DNA of 64,000 nucleotides from Chlorophyllum brunneum (taxonomy: Eukaryota > Basidiomycota > Agaricomycetes > Agaricales > Agaricaceae): positions 372,001 through 436,000 of the forward strand of contig OY756143.1 of assembly GCA_963576785.1 (NCBI GenBank). Direction: 5' to 3'. Shown here one piece after another: positions 1 through 11,548 of the stretch. The notes below the pieces were generated by a model. It did not search any database. It saw only the letters and a list, made by a program, of their open reading frames with translations, and was not told where the DNA came from. Numbering within the stretch: position 1 is the first letter of the stretch; the number at the start of each line of letters is the position of its first letter. The position numbers and the translations under genes were made by a program.

Positions 1-532
1 TGTGACGGAACTCCAAACACTCAGACACCTGTATAGTATGGTTCGAAATATGGGACTCCAAGGCAGGGTCCAACATTGCGAAAATTGAGGATAAGTTCCT
101 CAACTTCTACGGAGGACTCTTCCGCATCAGGAGGGCCACCACCAATTTGGGAGTACCTTTCTGCGGAAAATGTTGCAGATGGGGCCACCCCCTAATCCAT
201 TGCCAGGCAAGGCTCTTCACCTGTACACACTGCAAGGGGCCACACTCCACCGCCAACCATTGATCGTTCGCCTACTGTTGTAAGGGCAACAACAAAGCTG
301 AACCACCTATTGCGGCCACCCCCACCAGAGAACTATGCTCTCACAAGGCTATGTACTCTAACTGTGGCAAGGACCACCTCGCTACCGACTGAAAGTGTCA
401 ATTCTGGAAGAAGCGATTTGACCACAACTGGCATGCAAACAAAGCACTCGAACTAAGAGCCAACAGAGGAGTTCCATTGCCCCCCTCCTCATCATTCCTG
501 GCTAGTCGAAGCCAGACTAACCCCCCTCAATG
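1..532 (+). pseudogene. LINE A ORF1, 3' end (gag-like, zinc knuckles)
   Basis: C-terminal part of the LINE nucleic-acid-binding protein. Three Cys/His knuckles can be read: a classical CX2CX4HX4C beginning at about base 160, a CX2CX3HX5C variant (its last Cys replaced here), and a third near 360 of the CSNCGKDHLATD type. Such knuckles bind the element RNA in the retrotransposition particle. The frame is broken by a TGA after the second knuckle (about 260) and a TGA near 390. The ORF1 stop overlaps the ORF2 start as ATGA at 530-533. The start of the gene is outside the window. Confidence 0.85.
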
Positions 533-3500
533 AATAACATCCCCGATGATCAAGACAGGCCTCCTCGCTCACTCCTGAGTGAGTTGAAGGTCTGCTCTCA
601 CAACGTTGGAAGATCGTATGGAGTGATGGAGACAGTCCTCACACATAGAGGTAACGTCGACCTCCTCCTCATACAAGAACCCCCATGGAGATTTCTCTGT
701 GACATTCCCTCACCCGCCTCTAATGACGGATCCCCCCTCATAGGAGGTCCAGTCCACCCGGACTGGACACTCCTTTCATACCCGATCATTACCAAAGAAG
801 TCCTCCAAGTGGGACGCCGATGATATCCTCAACAGACGGTCAACATGGAACACCACACCACTCCCCGAGTCCTTGCCTTTGCCCACAAGAGGCTGAAGCG
901 ACTCCGACTCTCTATTAGAAGAGATCTAATCAACTATTGAGACCTCCTGTGTATTTCCTTATATGCAGGAGGAGAAGAACTACTGCTGCTGAACGTCTAC
1001 AATGACAGCTGTAACACCGCACTCCACTTCCTTGAGGAGTGCCTCTTTGACCTCCCGCCCTGCCTTTTAATGGGCGGAGATATCAACATCCGATTGGAGT
1101 TATGGGACCTTTCAACGGATCAACATCCGGCAAGTGCAGACCATCTCCTCATGATTGCCGAAGCCCTCAACCTAGTGAGGACAACTCCATCTGTGGCCAT
1201 ACCAACTTGGTATGCCTCAGACCCCAATCTACCAGATATGGTCATCGACCTGTTGTTTGTCTCGGGAATGTTACCATATATCCCCACCCATGCTATCCAG
1301 GCAGGCAATTGATACAATTCCGACCATGCCCCCCTCTTAATTAGGCTACCTATTCTGCAAATGGATGTCGTCGTCGAAAGATTGACAATTCCCAAGGATT
1401 CGGATGAGGAAACCAGGTTTCTGATGGACATAGTGGATGGAATCAAAAACAAGAACTGGACAATGAATGACACGGACGAGCTGGAGAGAGCTGTTGCCGA
1501 ATTGGGAGTTTTATTTGACAGATCCTAGAACCGGAATGCGAAGAAGTCCAAGATCACCACTAGATCCAAGACCTGGTGGAACGAGGAGTGCTCCACGGCA
1601 CTCGCTACGCACTGCGCAGACTGCAAGAACAAGCGCAAATAGAATGCCTTTTGCAAGACCACGAGGAAAACAAAGAGAGCATATTTCGACAAGAGAATCC
1701 AAGAAATCTCAGTCAACCGGAAATGTCTGTGGGATCTATGCCATGGATTAAAGATCGCACACTCCTGGCTACGGAAGCCATGTGTCACAACAGCTGACCT
1801 TGTCTTACTCTGGACAACCTGTGGATGGCACTCGACCAACACTACAATGTTGCCTACAACAGACCAACGAACACGGCAGTCCTGGACAAACTCCCTCCAC
1901 CGAACGGAATGGAGAATAGGACTTGGGTGAACTTCTCTCTCCTCGAGATGATGGATTCACTTAAGGATACCTCAAATTCTTCCTCCCCCGGTCCTGACCA
2001 TATTTCCTGGTCCCATCTCAAGCAGATCGTCGCCAATGAAACTTGTGCCAGTCTCTTCCTCAAAATCAGCAGTGCATGTCTGAACATTGGACATTGGCCT
2101 GTGCACTTTAAAAAGTCAACATCGGTGATCATCCCCAAACCCAACAAACCCAACTACTCCACTCTGAAGGCATTCAGACTGATCGTCCTCCTCAATACAT
2201 TTGGCAAACTAATAGAGAAGATGCTTGCCAAACAACTCCAATTTGAGGCAGTGAGATTCAAAGTTCTCCACTCTCACCAACTGGGAGCCATCCGCCAACG
2301 GTCCACTGAGGACACAGGTCTCTTCCTAATGCACATCATCCGGGGAGCTTGGACGAAGAAGAAGAAGACATCGGTGCTTGCATTTGATGTTGCCCAATTC
2401 TTCCCCTCCCTCAATCATGATCTCCTTATTGACATACTAAGACGACAAGGATTTCCCCCTCAAATTGCAGCGTTCTTCAACAACTACCTCAAGGAACACC
2501 GCACAACATACCAGTGGAATAATGAAACCTCCCCGGAGTTTGATGCAGTGGTGGGAGTGGGTCAGGGCTCGGCCCTTAGCCCCATTCTCTCCGTCTGTTT
2601 GATGCAGTGGTGGGAGTGGGTCAGGGCTCGGCCCTTAGCCCCATTCTCTCCGTCTTATTCCTTGCCCCCCTCCTTCACATCTTCGACCTCCGTATGGAGG
2701 AACACTGCGACAAGTGGGACTTTGATGTCCTGTTGTTTGTCGACGATGGCACCTTAGTTGCACAATCCCCATCACTGGAACGGAACGTCGAAATCCTCCA
2801 ACACATGTACCACGAAATGGAGTGGCTCATGAACAAATTTGGCCTAGAAATTGAACACGGCAAGTCCGAAGTCTTCCACTTTACGTATGCAAGACAGGAT
2901 TCAAATCCCTCTATCGATTTGGGATCTCTGCCATTCACTGGTCACACCCCCCTCAAACCGAAGACCCATTGGCGGTACCTCGGCTTCTACTTCGACCGGA
3001 TGTTGACCTTCAAGGAATACGTCCAATTTTACTCTGCCAAAGCGATATCCACGATTAAGGCGATGAAAATGCTAGGGAACTCCGTAAGAGGCCTGTCCCC
3101 CAGCAACAAAAGACTACTATACTGTTCGTGTGTCATACCGGTGGCGACATACAGATACCAACTTTGGTTTCACAATAGGTCACGTACTAAAGGGACTTGT
3201 GAAACCCTCAACAAGATGTAACAAAAGGCGGCACTCTGGATTACTGGGGCCTTCTGGACCTCTCCCACTGGCAGCATAGAGTCCCTTGCGGGGCTCATGC
3301 CCATCAAACTCCATCTCCGAAAGTTGGCTGAACGACAATCATCGAGGCTTCATACATTGGATGATGAACATGCATTGGCAAGATTGACGAAAGAGTATCA
3401 TTCTTCCCCCCACCAACTTCACATCAAGAATTTCATGGAGATTCAGAAGAAGAAGACACTTGGAGCTGTGATGGATGTTTTGCACCCCACCCCCGAGACT

Positions 3501-4637
3501 TGGTATATAGAACACTTTAACTCCGTCTCTAAATCTCTCTGGCCTAGACGTAGGTTACTTGACCGTTTCCCTACTAATGTATTTTTTATAGGATTCAACT
3601 GGGACAGCCCTCACCTCTTGAAGACGCTTTGGGATGATGTTACAACAAATGCGACGATGGACGACAAGTCCATCATTATTGGCACAGACAGCTTGGTCCA
3701 CCCCAACCCCAACCCGCTTGCCAGCCAGTTCACGGCGGCAGCTACTATTCAACACCTAGATGGCAGGAGCTCTATCATGAAGAGGCTCAGAGGAACTACA
3801 TTGACAGACACAGAACTGGTCGTGCAGTACTTAGGAATCACCAAGGTACTCGCAACTGCAGAATACAACCAGGTTGAGCACATTCACATGTTCACCGACT
3901 CCATTGCAGCCTCTTGGCTCCTACTCGATTGTTCGCTGCACTCTTGCCAGCAACAATCCATTCTCACATCGAAGGTACTCCTGGCTTGGTTCAGCAAGTC
4001 GGACCAGCATCATCTTTCCTTTTATCACACACTGTCGAAGTGTAAATATGGTATACAAAAAGCCACTCACGATTGGATTCAAACAGTTGCCTGGCCTAAC
4101 CGGGGTAGAAACCACCGAGTCCCCAACTCTGTGGACTACTTACGCAAAAAGTCTGCCGAACGAGCGATCCATACATGGCAGGCCATGTTCGGATTCAAGA
4201 AATACAGCAGTAGCTCCTTCTTCCACCTCCCGGTGTGAGCAAATGGGGCCTCTGTTCTACCGTCGCACATCAAGTCTGGTCCCTGGATACGAGAATGCAG
4301 TCTCCAGCCTCAGCTCTTCACAAGAGTGTGTCGTGCCATCTTATGCCATGCCCCAATCGGGGAGTATCGACTCCAATTCTTCCCCAATGAGGACCTATCA
4401 TGCCACCACTGCAACAACCAAATGGTCCAGACTAGGTCGCATATCCTCTATTGTTGCAACAACTTCAATCATCACTTTGGCATCGACACTATCAAGACTT
4501 TCGTCAACTTCTTGCGTCGCAACCCTTCCGCGTTCAGCTTCCCTCTGGAACCTGACCACCCTCATATCTGCACTGGGTCAATACCCCCACTACATTGTCA
4601 TCAAGTCCAAAGGAGGTTCGGGTCTGCACCTGCATAA
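530..4637 (+). pseudogene. LINE A ORF2: endonuclease / reverse transcriptase / RNase H
   Basis: Order of domains: apurinic-type endonuclease (QEPPW near 680, GGDIN near 1073, SDHAP-like near 1318), reverse transcriptase (LAFDVAQFFPSLN near 2385, GVGQGSALSPI near 2555 and 2612, FVDD near 2738), RNase H (IGTDS near 3685, FTDSIAAS near 3894), and a C-terminal CCHC knuckle near 4400. RNase H plus this knuckle fit the Tad1/I group. The start ATG at 530 overlaps the ORF1 stop. The copy is dead: premature stops (for example at 821), a 1-base loss near 1737 and a 59-bp tandem duplication in RT motif B. The final stop is the TAA at 4635-4637. Confidence 0.9.
2538..2655 (+). repeat. 59-bp tandem duplication inside RT motif B
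   Basis: Bases 2538-2596 are repeated directly at 2597-2655, covering the GVGQGSALSPI motif. No other LINE copy here has the duplication. 59 is not a multiple of three, so it moves the downstream RT and RNase H into another frame. It arose in this copy, either by slippage during reverse transcription or after insertion. Confidence 0.95.
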
Positions 4638-5074
4638 ATCCTCTTCTTTTTTCCTTTTTCTTATGCTTTCCCGGTTATGGACTTCAACTTCATTTCTCTA
4701 TCTCCCCCTTTCCCCGCTCGTCTACTATTTTTATATAGTTTTCTTTCAAAAATCCATCTTTCCCATAGTGCCTGGGCAAATGCCCTCCCACATGCTAGTA
4801 CTGTTTGTTGTTCCCCCTTGTGATTGCGAGTCAGTGTTTCTTTCTATCAATTTCTCTCTCTCACTCTCTATCTTTCCGAATTCCTTCTCTTCCTTTTCTC
4901 ACTGAACAACTTAGGTACCAAACATCTCTCTAGTGTATGCACTAGACAGCGTCGAGTCTCGTGGGGTTTGTTTACTTTTAGTTCACTTTCCTTGCTCCGA
5001 ACATTCTGTATGTTCTACCTTTGTATGTATGTACATGCAGACTGCGTTCGAGCACCACTATATAAATTGTTGAA

Positions 5075-5102
<28 letters not shown>
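4638..5102 (+). other. LINE A 3' UTR and poly(A) tail
   Basis: Non-coding tail shared by all LINE copies in the window. It contains a CT-rich stretch (4853-4905), a conserved block around TAGACAGCGTCGAGTCTCG (4942-4960), and the terminal CACTATATAAATTGTTGA (5055-5072), followed after ATT by A26. Target-primed reverse transcriptases normally recognise this end of the RNA. Confidence 0.85.
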
Positions 5103-5105
<3 letters not shown>

Positions 5106-5114
5106 TGGCTCAAG
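5103..5114 (+). repeat. Target-site duplication of LINE A/D, left copy
   Basis: GCATGGCTCAAG directly follows the poly(A) of LINE A. The same 12 bases, 15 if adjacent A residues are counted, occur inverted at 18630-18644 next to the 5' end of LINE D. The target is the AWLKE codons of ORF1 in LINE B/C: C ends with AWLK at 18630 and B resumes with WLKE here. Confidence 0.88.
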
Positions 5115-5800
5115 GAGGGATTACTATGGGCAACACATCCCTCCCCAAGTCCAAATTGTTTGTAAAAGTCACAGACATCAGCTACATCATGCCCTGAGGG
5201 CAGATTCTCACTGAAGCTGATGTCATCTCCAGCATCCGGAACTCTATACACTCAGACACCATTCAATTCACAATGCAACTCCAAGCACTCCAACACTTGT
5301 ATGGTGTGGTTCGAAATCTGGGACTCCAAGGCAGGGTCTAACATTGCGAAAATTGAGGACAAATTCCTCAACATCTATGGAGGACTTTTTTGCATCAGGA
5401 GAGCCACCGCCAACCCGGGAGTTCTGTTCTGTGCCAAATGCTGCAGATGGGGTCACCCTTTTGTCCGATGCCATGCAAGGCTGTTTACCTGTGCTCACTG
5501 CAAAGGTCCCCACTCCACCGCCAACCATTGCACCTTTGCCTTCTGCTGCAAAGGTAATAACAAAGTGGACCCGCCCATTGCGGCCACTCCTACTGGAGAA
5601 CCATTGCCCCATTAGGCTACATACTCCAACTGCGGCAAGGACCACCTTGCCACTGACCGTAAATGTCAGTTTTGGAAGAAGCGATTTGGCCACGACTGGC
5701 ATACAAACAAAGTACTCAAACTCAGAGCCAACAAAGGAGTCCCATTGCCCCCCTCCTCATCATCCCTGGCTAGTCAAAGCCAGACTAACCCCCCCCAATG
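5103..5800 (+). pseudogene. LINE B ORF1, C-terminal half
   Basis: Encodes the end of the RNA-binding ORF1 protein: the KSKLFVKVTDISYIMP-type segment (about 5150-5195), WFEIWDSKAGSNIAKIEDKF (about 5308-5367), then CAKCCRWGHPFVRC (about 5432) and CAHCKGPHSTANHC (about 5492) knuckles and a CGKDHLATDRKC knuckle (about 5632). A 9-base deletion just after AWLKE and nonsense changes such as the TGA near 5197 and TAG near 5613 break it. The stop overlaps the ORF2 start (CAATGAAT, ATG at 5798). Confidence 0.85.
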
Positions 5801-8800
5801 AATAATACACCTGATGATCAAGACAGGCCTCCTCGCTTGCTTTTGAGTGAGTTGAAGGTCTGCTCTCACAATGTTGGAAAATCATATGGAGTGATGGAGA
5901 CAGTTCTCGTACATAGAGGTGATGTTGACCTCCTCCTCATTCAAGAACCCCCATGGAGATACCTCTGCAATATCCCTTCCCCCATCTCCAACGACGGTTC
6001 CCCCCTCGTGGGAGGCTTGGTCCACCCGGACTGGATGCTCCTCTCATATCCAATTATTGCCGAAGAAGTCATCCAAGTTGGATGCCGATGACACCCTCAG
6101 TAGACGATGAACATGGAACACCATACCACTCCCCGAGTCCTTGCCTTTGCTCACAAGAGACTCAAGTGTCTCCGACCCTTCATCAGAAGAGACATCATAG
6201 AACATCGAGACCTCCTGTATATCTCTCTTTGTGCAGGAGGAGAAGAACTACTGTTACTTAACATATACAATGACAGTCGCAACACTGCACTCCACTTCCT
6301 TGAGGAGCAACTTTTCAACCTTCCGCCCTTTCTCTTACTGGGTGGGGACATCAATATTTGATCTGAGCAATGGGACCCTTCAACGGACCAACATCCGGCA
6401 AGTGCAGACCGTCTCCTCATGATCACCGAAGCTCTCAACCTAGTGAGGTAAATACCATCTGTGGCCAGACCAACACATTACACTTCAGATCCCAACCTAC
6501 CAGACATGGTCAGTGACCTGTTGTTTGTTTCGGGAATATTGCCATACATCCCCACCCACGCTATCCAGGAGGGTGATCGATACAACTCGGATCACGCCCC
6601 CTTTCTAATCAGGATTCCTATTCTACAAATGGAAGTCGTTATCAAAAGAATAACAATTCCCAAAGAGTCAGAGGAAGAAACCAATTTCCTGATGGACATC
6701 ACAGAAGGGATTAACAACAGGAACTGGCCGATGAATGACACGGACGAGCTGGAGAGAGCTGTTGCTGAATTGGGAGTTTTGTTTGACAGGTCCTGGAATT
6801 GCAATATGAAGAAGACCAAGATCACCACTAGATCCAAGACCTGGTGGAATGAAGAATGTTCTAATGCACTTGCAATGCACTGAGCAGACTGCAAGAACAA
6901 GTGCAAATGGAACAATTTTCGCAAAACCATGAGAAAAACAAAAAGGGCATATTTTGATAAGAAGATTCAAGAAATCTCAGTCAACAATCAACACTCATGG
7001 GATCTGATGCCATGGGTCAAAGCACATGCTCTCCCAGCCACGGAAGCTATTCAACACAATGGTTGGCCTTGTCTCACTGTGGACAGCCTTTGGATGGCCC
7101 TCGATCAACATTACAACTTGGTCCAGGACAGACCTGTCAATGCAGCTGTCCTGGAAGAACTTCTACCACCAATTGGTACAGAGAATAGGACTTAGGTCAA
7201 TTTCTCTTTCCTAGAGATGAGGGAATCACTCAAGAATACCTCGAATTCTTCTGCCCCCAGCCCCGACCACATTTCCTGGTCCCATCTTAAACAGATTGCT
7301 GCCATCGACACTTGTGCCAATCTCTTCCTCAAAATCAGTTGCACATACCTTAACCTCGGATACTGGCCCTTGCACTTCAAAAAGTCAATGTCAGTGATTA
7401 TTCCCAAACCTAACAAACCCAACTACTCCACTCCAAAGGCATTCAGACCGATCATCCTACTCAATATGTTTGGCAAGCTAATAGAGAAAATGCTAGCCAA
7501 GCAACTCCAATTCGAGGTGGTGAAATTCAAAGTTCTCCACCCTCACCAACTGGGAGCTATCCGACAACAATCCACTGAGGACATGGGACTGTTCCTAACC
7601 CACATCATCCAGGGAGTATGGACAAAGAAAAAGAAAACATTGGTGCTTGCATTCGATGTTGCCCAATTCTTCCCCTCCCTCAACCACGACCTCCTCACCA
7701 ACATTCTCAATTGGCAGGGGTTCCCTCCCCAGATTGCTGGGTTCTTCAACAATTACCTCAAAGAATGCTGCACTACCTACCGGTGGAATAATGAAAACTC
7801 CCCGGAATATGACACAGCGGTTGGAGTAGGCCAAGGCTCAGCCCTTAGCCCTATTCTCTCTGCCCTCTACCTCGCCCTCCTCCTTCGAATCTTTGATGTC
7901 CATATGGAGGAACACCACGATGTATGGGACTTTGATGTCCTTTCCTTTGTGGATGATGGCATCCTGGTCACACTATCCCTGTCTCTCAAACGAAATGTCG
8001 AAATACTCCAACACATGTACTGCAAAATGGAGCGGCTCATGAACAAATTTGGCCTAGTGATCAAACACAGCAAGTCCGAAGTTTTCCACTTTACACGTGT
8101 GAGACAGGACTCCAATCCCTCCATTGATTTGGGATCTCCACCATTCACTGGCCATACCCCCCTCAAGCCAAAAGCCTACTGGCAATACCTCGGCTTCTAC
8201 TTCGACTGGACACTAACCTTTAAGGAACATGTCCGGTACTACTCCGCCAAGGCAATATCCTTGATCAAGGCAATGAAGATGCTAGGAAATTCCGTACGTG
8301 GTCTGTCCCCCAGCAACAAAAGACTATTATACCATTCGTGTGTTATACCAGTGGTGACATATGGATATCGACTATGGTTTCATAACAAGTCATGAACAAA
8401 AGGGACTTGTGAAATTCTTAACAAGATGCAACGGAAAGCCGCTCTCTGGATAACTGGAGCCTTCTAGACCTCTCCTACTGGTGGTGTCAAGTCCCTCGCA
8501 AGGCTTATGCCCATCAAACTTCACCTCCAAAAGTTGGCCAAACAACAAATGTCGAGGCTTCACACATTGGACAATGAACACGCATTGGCAAGATTGATGA
8601 AGGAGTTTCATTCTTTCCCACACTGACTTCACATCAAGAATTTCATGGAGATTCAGAAGAAGACACTTGGAGCTATGATGGATGTTTCGCACCCCACCCC
8701 CGAGACTTGGTATATAGAACATTTTAACTCAGTTTCTAAATCTGTCTGGCCTGGACGTAGGTTACTTGACCATTTCCCTACTAATGTATCTTTTATAGGA

Positions 8801-9844
8801 TTCAACCAGGACAACCCCCACCTCTCGAAGACACTTTGGGACAATGTAACGGCAAATGTGACAATGGACTTCAAGTCCATTATCATTGGCATGGATGGAT
8901 CGGTCCACCCCAACCCCAACCTGCTTGCTAACCAGTTCACGGTGGCAACTACTATTTGACACTTGGACAAAGGGAGCTCTATCATGAAGAGGTTCAGAAG
9001 AACAACGTCAATGGATACCAAACTAGTTGCAAAGTATCTTGGAATTACCAAAGTACTTGCCACCAACAACTACGACCAGGTTGAACACATTCACATGTTC
9101 ACCGACTCCCTTGCAGCCTCCCGGCTCCTACTAGACTGCTCGCTGCACTCCTGTCAGCGGCAGTCCATCCTCACCTCAAAGGTGCTCCTGGCTTAGTTCA
9201 ACAAGTCCGACCAGCACCGCCTCTCGTTCTACCATACTCTGTCGAAGTGCAAATATGGTATCCAAAAAGCCATGCATGACTGGATCCAAATGGTCACTTG
9301 GCCCAATTGGGGTCGAAATCACCGCATCCCTAACTCTGTTGCCTACCTATGCAAGAAGTCCGCCGAATGTGCCATTCATACATGGCAGGCCATGTTTGGG
9401 TTCAAGAAATACAGCGGTAGCTCCTTTCTCCACCTCCCAATGCAGGTGAACAGGGCCTCCGCTTTACTGTTACATATCAAGTCCGGTCCCTGGATATGAG
9501 AATGCAGATACCAGCCACAGCTCTTCGCAAGAGCATGTCACACCATTCTATACCATGCCCCAATTGGTGAATACTGACTTCGGTTCTTCCCCAATGAGGA
9601 TCTATCTTGCCATCACTGTGACAGTCAAATGGTCCAGACTAGATTGCACATCCTCTATCATTGTAACACCTTCGATCATCACTTTGGCATTGACACCATC
9701 AAGACATTTGTTAATTTCTTGCAATACAACCCTACTGTATTCAGCTTCCCTCCAGAACCTGATCGCCCTTATATCCATGCTGGCTCAGTACCCCAGTTAC
9801 ATCATTGTCAAGTCCATCAGAGGTTTGGGTCCGTGCCTGCATGA
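5798..9844 (+). pseudogene. LINE B ORF2, one continuous frame with about a dozen stops
   Basis: All coding blocks from 5798 to 9844 lie in the same frame, so about 1,349 codons survive without a net indel. Domains: endonuclease (QEPPW about 5946, GGDIN about 6344, SDHAP about 6590), RT (LAFDVAQFFPSLN about 7645, GVGQGSALSPI about 7822, FVDDG about 7948), RNase H (IIGMDGSVH about 8882, FTDSLAAS about 9099) and the C-terminal CHHC knuckle. Interruptions are point changes such as CGA to TGA (6359, 6881, 8393) and TGG to TAG (7193). This is a mutational signature, not random erosion. The protein would nick DNA, copy the element RNA and remove the RNA strand. Confidence 0.92.
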
Positions 9845-10298
9845 GTCCTTTCTTCTTTTCCTTTTTCTTATGCTCTCCCGGTTATGGATTTCAACTTCAT
9901 TTCTCTATCTCTCTTTCCCTCACTCGTCTACTATTTTATATAGTCTTCATTTAATATCCATCATTTCCGTAGTATCTGGGCAAAACACCCCTCCACACAC
10001 TAGTACTGTTTGTTGTTCTCCCTTGTGTTTGCAAGTCGATAGTTTCTTTCTATCAATTTCTCTCTCTCACTCTCTCTCTCTCCAAATTCCTTTTCCTTTT
10101 TTCTGCAGTTCAACTTAGGTACCAAACATCTCTCTAGTGTATGTGCTAGATGGCATCGAGTCTCGTGGGGTTAGTTTACTTGTAGTTTACTTTCCTTGCT
10201 CCAAATATTCTGTATGTTCTACCTTTGTATGTATGTACATGCAGACTGCAATTGAGCACCACTATATAAATTGTTGATTAAAAAAAAAAAAAAAAAAA
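9845..10298 (+). other. LINE B 3' UTR and poly(A)
   Basis: Same architecture as the other LINE tails: CT-rich block (about 10056-10085), the TAGATGGCATCGAGTCTCG block (about 10146), the CACTATATAAATTGTTGATT terminus (10259-10278), then about 20 A. LINE G sequence resumes directly after it. Confidence 0.85.
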
Positions 10299-10863
10299 AG
10301 ATCATATATTTGGGACCCTTTGACTGACTCACACCCAGCAAATGTGGACTGACTGCTACTCATTACAGAGGTACTCAACATGGAATGCTCCCATTCCAAC
10401 ATGGCCAGGCCTATGCATTACACAACAGATCCCACTCTCTCTGACACAGTGTTAGATTTACTGTTTATCTCCACCACCCTTCTGCACATCCCCACCCATA
10501 ATATCCAAGCTGGGGATTGCCTCAATTTGGACCATGTCCTGCTACTAATCCACCTCCCCATTCCTCAGGCTAATGTCATAATTGAGAAACTAGTCATTCC
10601 ACCAGATTCTGATGAAGAAACCAAATTCCTAACAGACATTGTGGAGGGTATCACTACCTGAGTCTGGTCCCTTGTGACTCCAGACAACTTAGAGTTGTCT
10701 GTTGAGAACCTTGGGACCCTCATTCAGCAAAACTCATGAGACCACAATGTGAAAAAGGTCAAAATTACCACTAGGTCCAAATCTTGGTGGAATAACAAAT
10801 GCTCAATGGCTCTTCAGGCTCACTGTTCTGACCCAAAAAACAAGCGCAAGTGGAATGCATTCT
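10299..10863 (+). pseudogene. LINE G endonuclease piece 2
   Basis: Continues the endonuclease domain interrupted at 26619. It reads IWDPLTDSHPANVD, then a diverged NMARPMHYTTDP, LLFIS, IPTHNIQAGD, and ends at KNKRKWNAF. It carries several stops (for example TGA after NVD). The LINE B/C insertion has split the domain: the first part is at 26620-27348 on the other strand, and the shared AGAT(C/T)ATATATTTGGGA is the target-site duplication. The piece stops abruptly near 10863, where opposite-strand ORF1 sequence begins. Confidence 0.85.
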
Positions 10864-10868
10864 CGTTG
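10857..10868. other. Inversion breakpoint
   Basis: To the left, LINE G ORF2 is read on + (KWNAF). To the right, LINE D ORF1 is read on - (FPELSN). Neither continues across. Taking the LINE A/D and B/C duplications together, the simplest explanation is an inversion of the block [rest of D ORF1 - A - B - G piece 2], with this as one end. A misassembly cannot be excluded from sequence alone. Confidence 0.75.
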
Positions 10869-11138
10869 GATAATTCTGGGAATTTGCTCGCGAACTCTAA
10901 GAGTTTGAGAGGGTCTTGGGTGTTTGTAGCGGGGGTGGCGTCGGACACGACATCCTTACCCTTTTTTGCCGCAGCTACAGCATAGGAAGTCCTTGTTTCA
11001 TCCTGGGGTTTCTTGGCATCATTGGCTCTAGGCTGAGACACCGGAGTTTTAGCAGCCTTAGCAGGCATAGTGGGGGTGGCCTTGGCAGGCACAGTGGGAG
11101 GGGTGGGAGTTTTGGAAGTCTTCAGCCCAGAGTTGGTG
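10864..11138 (-). pseudogene. LINE D ORF1, middle part
   Basis: Continues ORF1 of LINE D from 17635 in frame across Gypsy-1. It is a Pro/Ala/Lys-rich linker followed by SYAVAAAKKGKD and LLEFASKFPELSN. No stop is seen from the D start codon (18530) to this point, so this N-terminal part, about 388 codons, remains open. It is cut at the inversion breakpoint. Bases 11134-11138 (TGGTG) are the Gypsy-1 target-site duplication. Confidence 0.85.
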
Positions 11139-11438
11139 TGTTACGACCTTAGTCTCTGACTCAGGTTGCAAGCCTTTGGATAAAGGAAAGGAAGTAGAGA
11201 AAGGAAGAAGGGATGATACGATTGGTAAAGTGTAAGGAATACATCAAGTATTACTACACTTTATATACTAGTGGTAGAGGCTAATAATAAGGGAGTCGAG
11301 TAACGGAGTCATAGGAGACGAGTAGAACGAGTCAAGTAGGAGGCACAGCCTCTAGGGTGATACAGGAGATGAAACAAGTATGAGAGTACACGAGGTAATG
11401 GGCGCATGATGGGAATGAACGGTCTATGATTCGTAACA
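11139..11438 (-). repeat. Gypsy-1 3' LTR
   Basis: 300 bp, TGTTACGACC...TTCGTAACA on +. I see no difference from the copy at 17330-17629. It contains the same TATA-like TTTATATA and the TTGGTAAAGTGT complement as the 5' LTR. Confidence 0.96.
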
Positions 11439-11455
11439 ATACCTCCCTTTCAAGC
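11439..11455 (-). other. Gypsy-1 polypurine tract
   Basis: On the sense (-) strand the bases just before the 3' LTR read TTGAAAGGGAGGTAT. This purine run (GAAAGGGAGG) primes plus-strand DNA synthesis in LTR retrotransposons. The same run precedes the 3' LTRs of Gypsy-2 (24893-24907) and Gypsy-3 (59673-59687). Confidence 0.85.
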
Positions 11456-11548
11456 TTCATGTCCTCATGATGCGTATTACTGTAAAGGTCCTTTGTAAGA
11501 TAGAACATATGGAATTTGTTAAAGTTTAAGAAAACCCGACGAGTGTTT

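Larger units (their letters stand above)
1..5102 (+). mobile_element. LINE A: 3' part of a Tad/I-like non-LTR retrotransposon
   Basis: This is the 3' part of a LINE: end of ORF1, all of ORF2, a 3' UTR and a 26-base poly(A) tail at 5077-5102. It is followed by GCATGGCTCAAG (5103-5114), which recurs in reverse complement at 18630-18641 beside the 5' end of the LINE piece called D. A and D are therefore two halves of one insertion, now separated by an inversion. Full-length relatives in this window are about 6.7 kb. Roughly 0.5 kb of ORF1 between D's last base and window base 1 is missing from view and should lie to the left. Confidence 0.92.
5103..10298 (+). mobile_element. LINE B: 3' part of a LINE split from piece C
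   Basis: Begins in the middle of ORF1, runs through ORF2 and the 3' UTR, and ends in poly(A) (about 10280-10298). The next bases, AGATCATATATTTGGGA (10299-10315), match (one mismatch, inverted) bases 26603-26619 beside the 5' end of piece C. B and C together therefore make one LINE of about 6.7 kb, inserted in the endonuclease region of the older LINE G. The insertion of LINE A/D split it in ORF1, and a later inversion separated the two halves. Confidence 0.9.

Noticed and set aside
3874..4905. A 343-codon ORF on + overlapping the end of LINE A ORF2
   Set aside because: Shadow frame of the RNase H region; a similar shadow occurs at 41957-42937 in LINE E. Composition is Ser/Thr-rich and there is no domain.
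10857..10868. Twin-priming (5' inversion of a single LINE) as cause of the strand flip
   Set aside because: The two sides belong to different LINEs (G on the left, D on the right), and the target duplications of two other insertions are split by the same rearrangement, which twin priming does not do.
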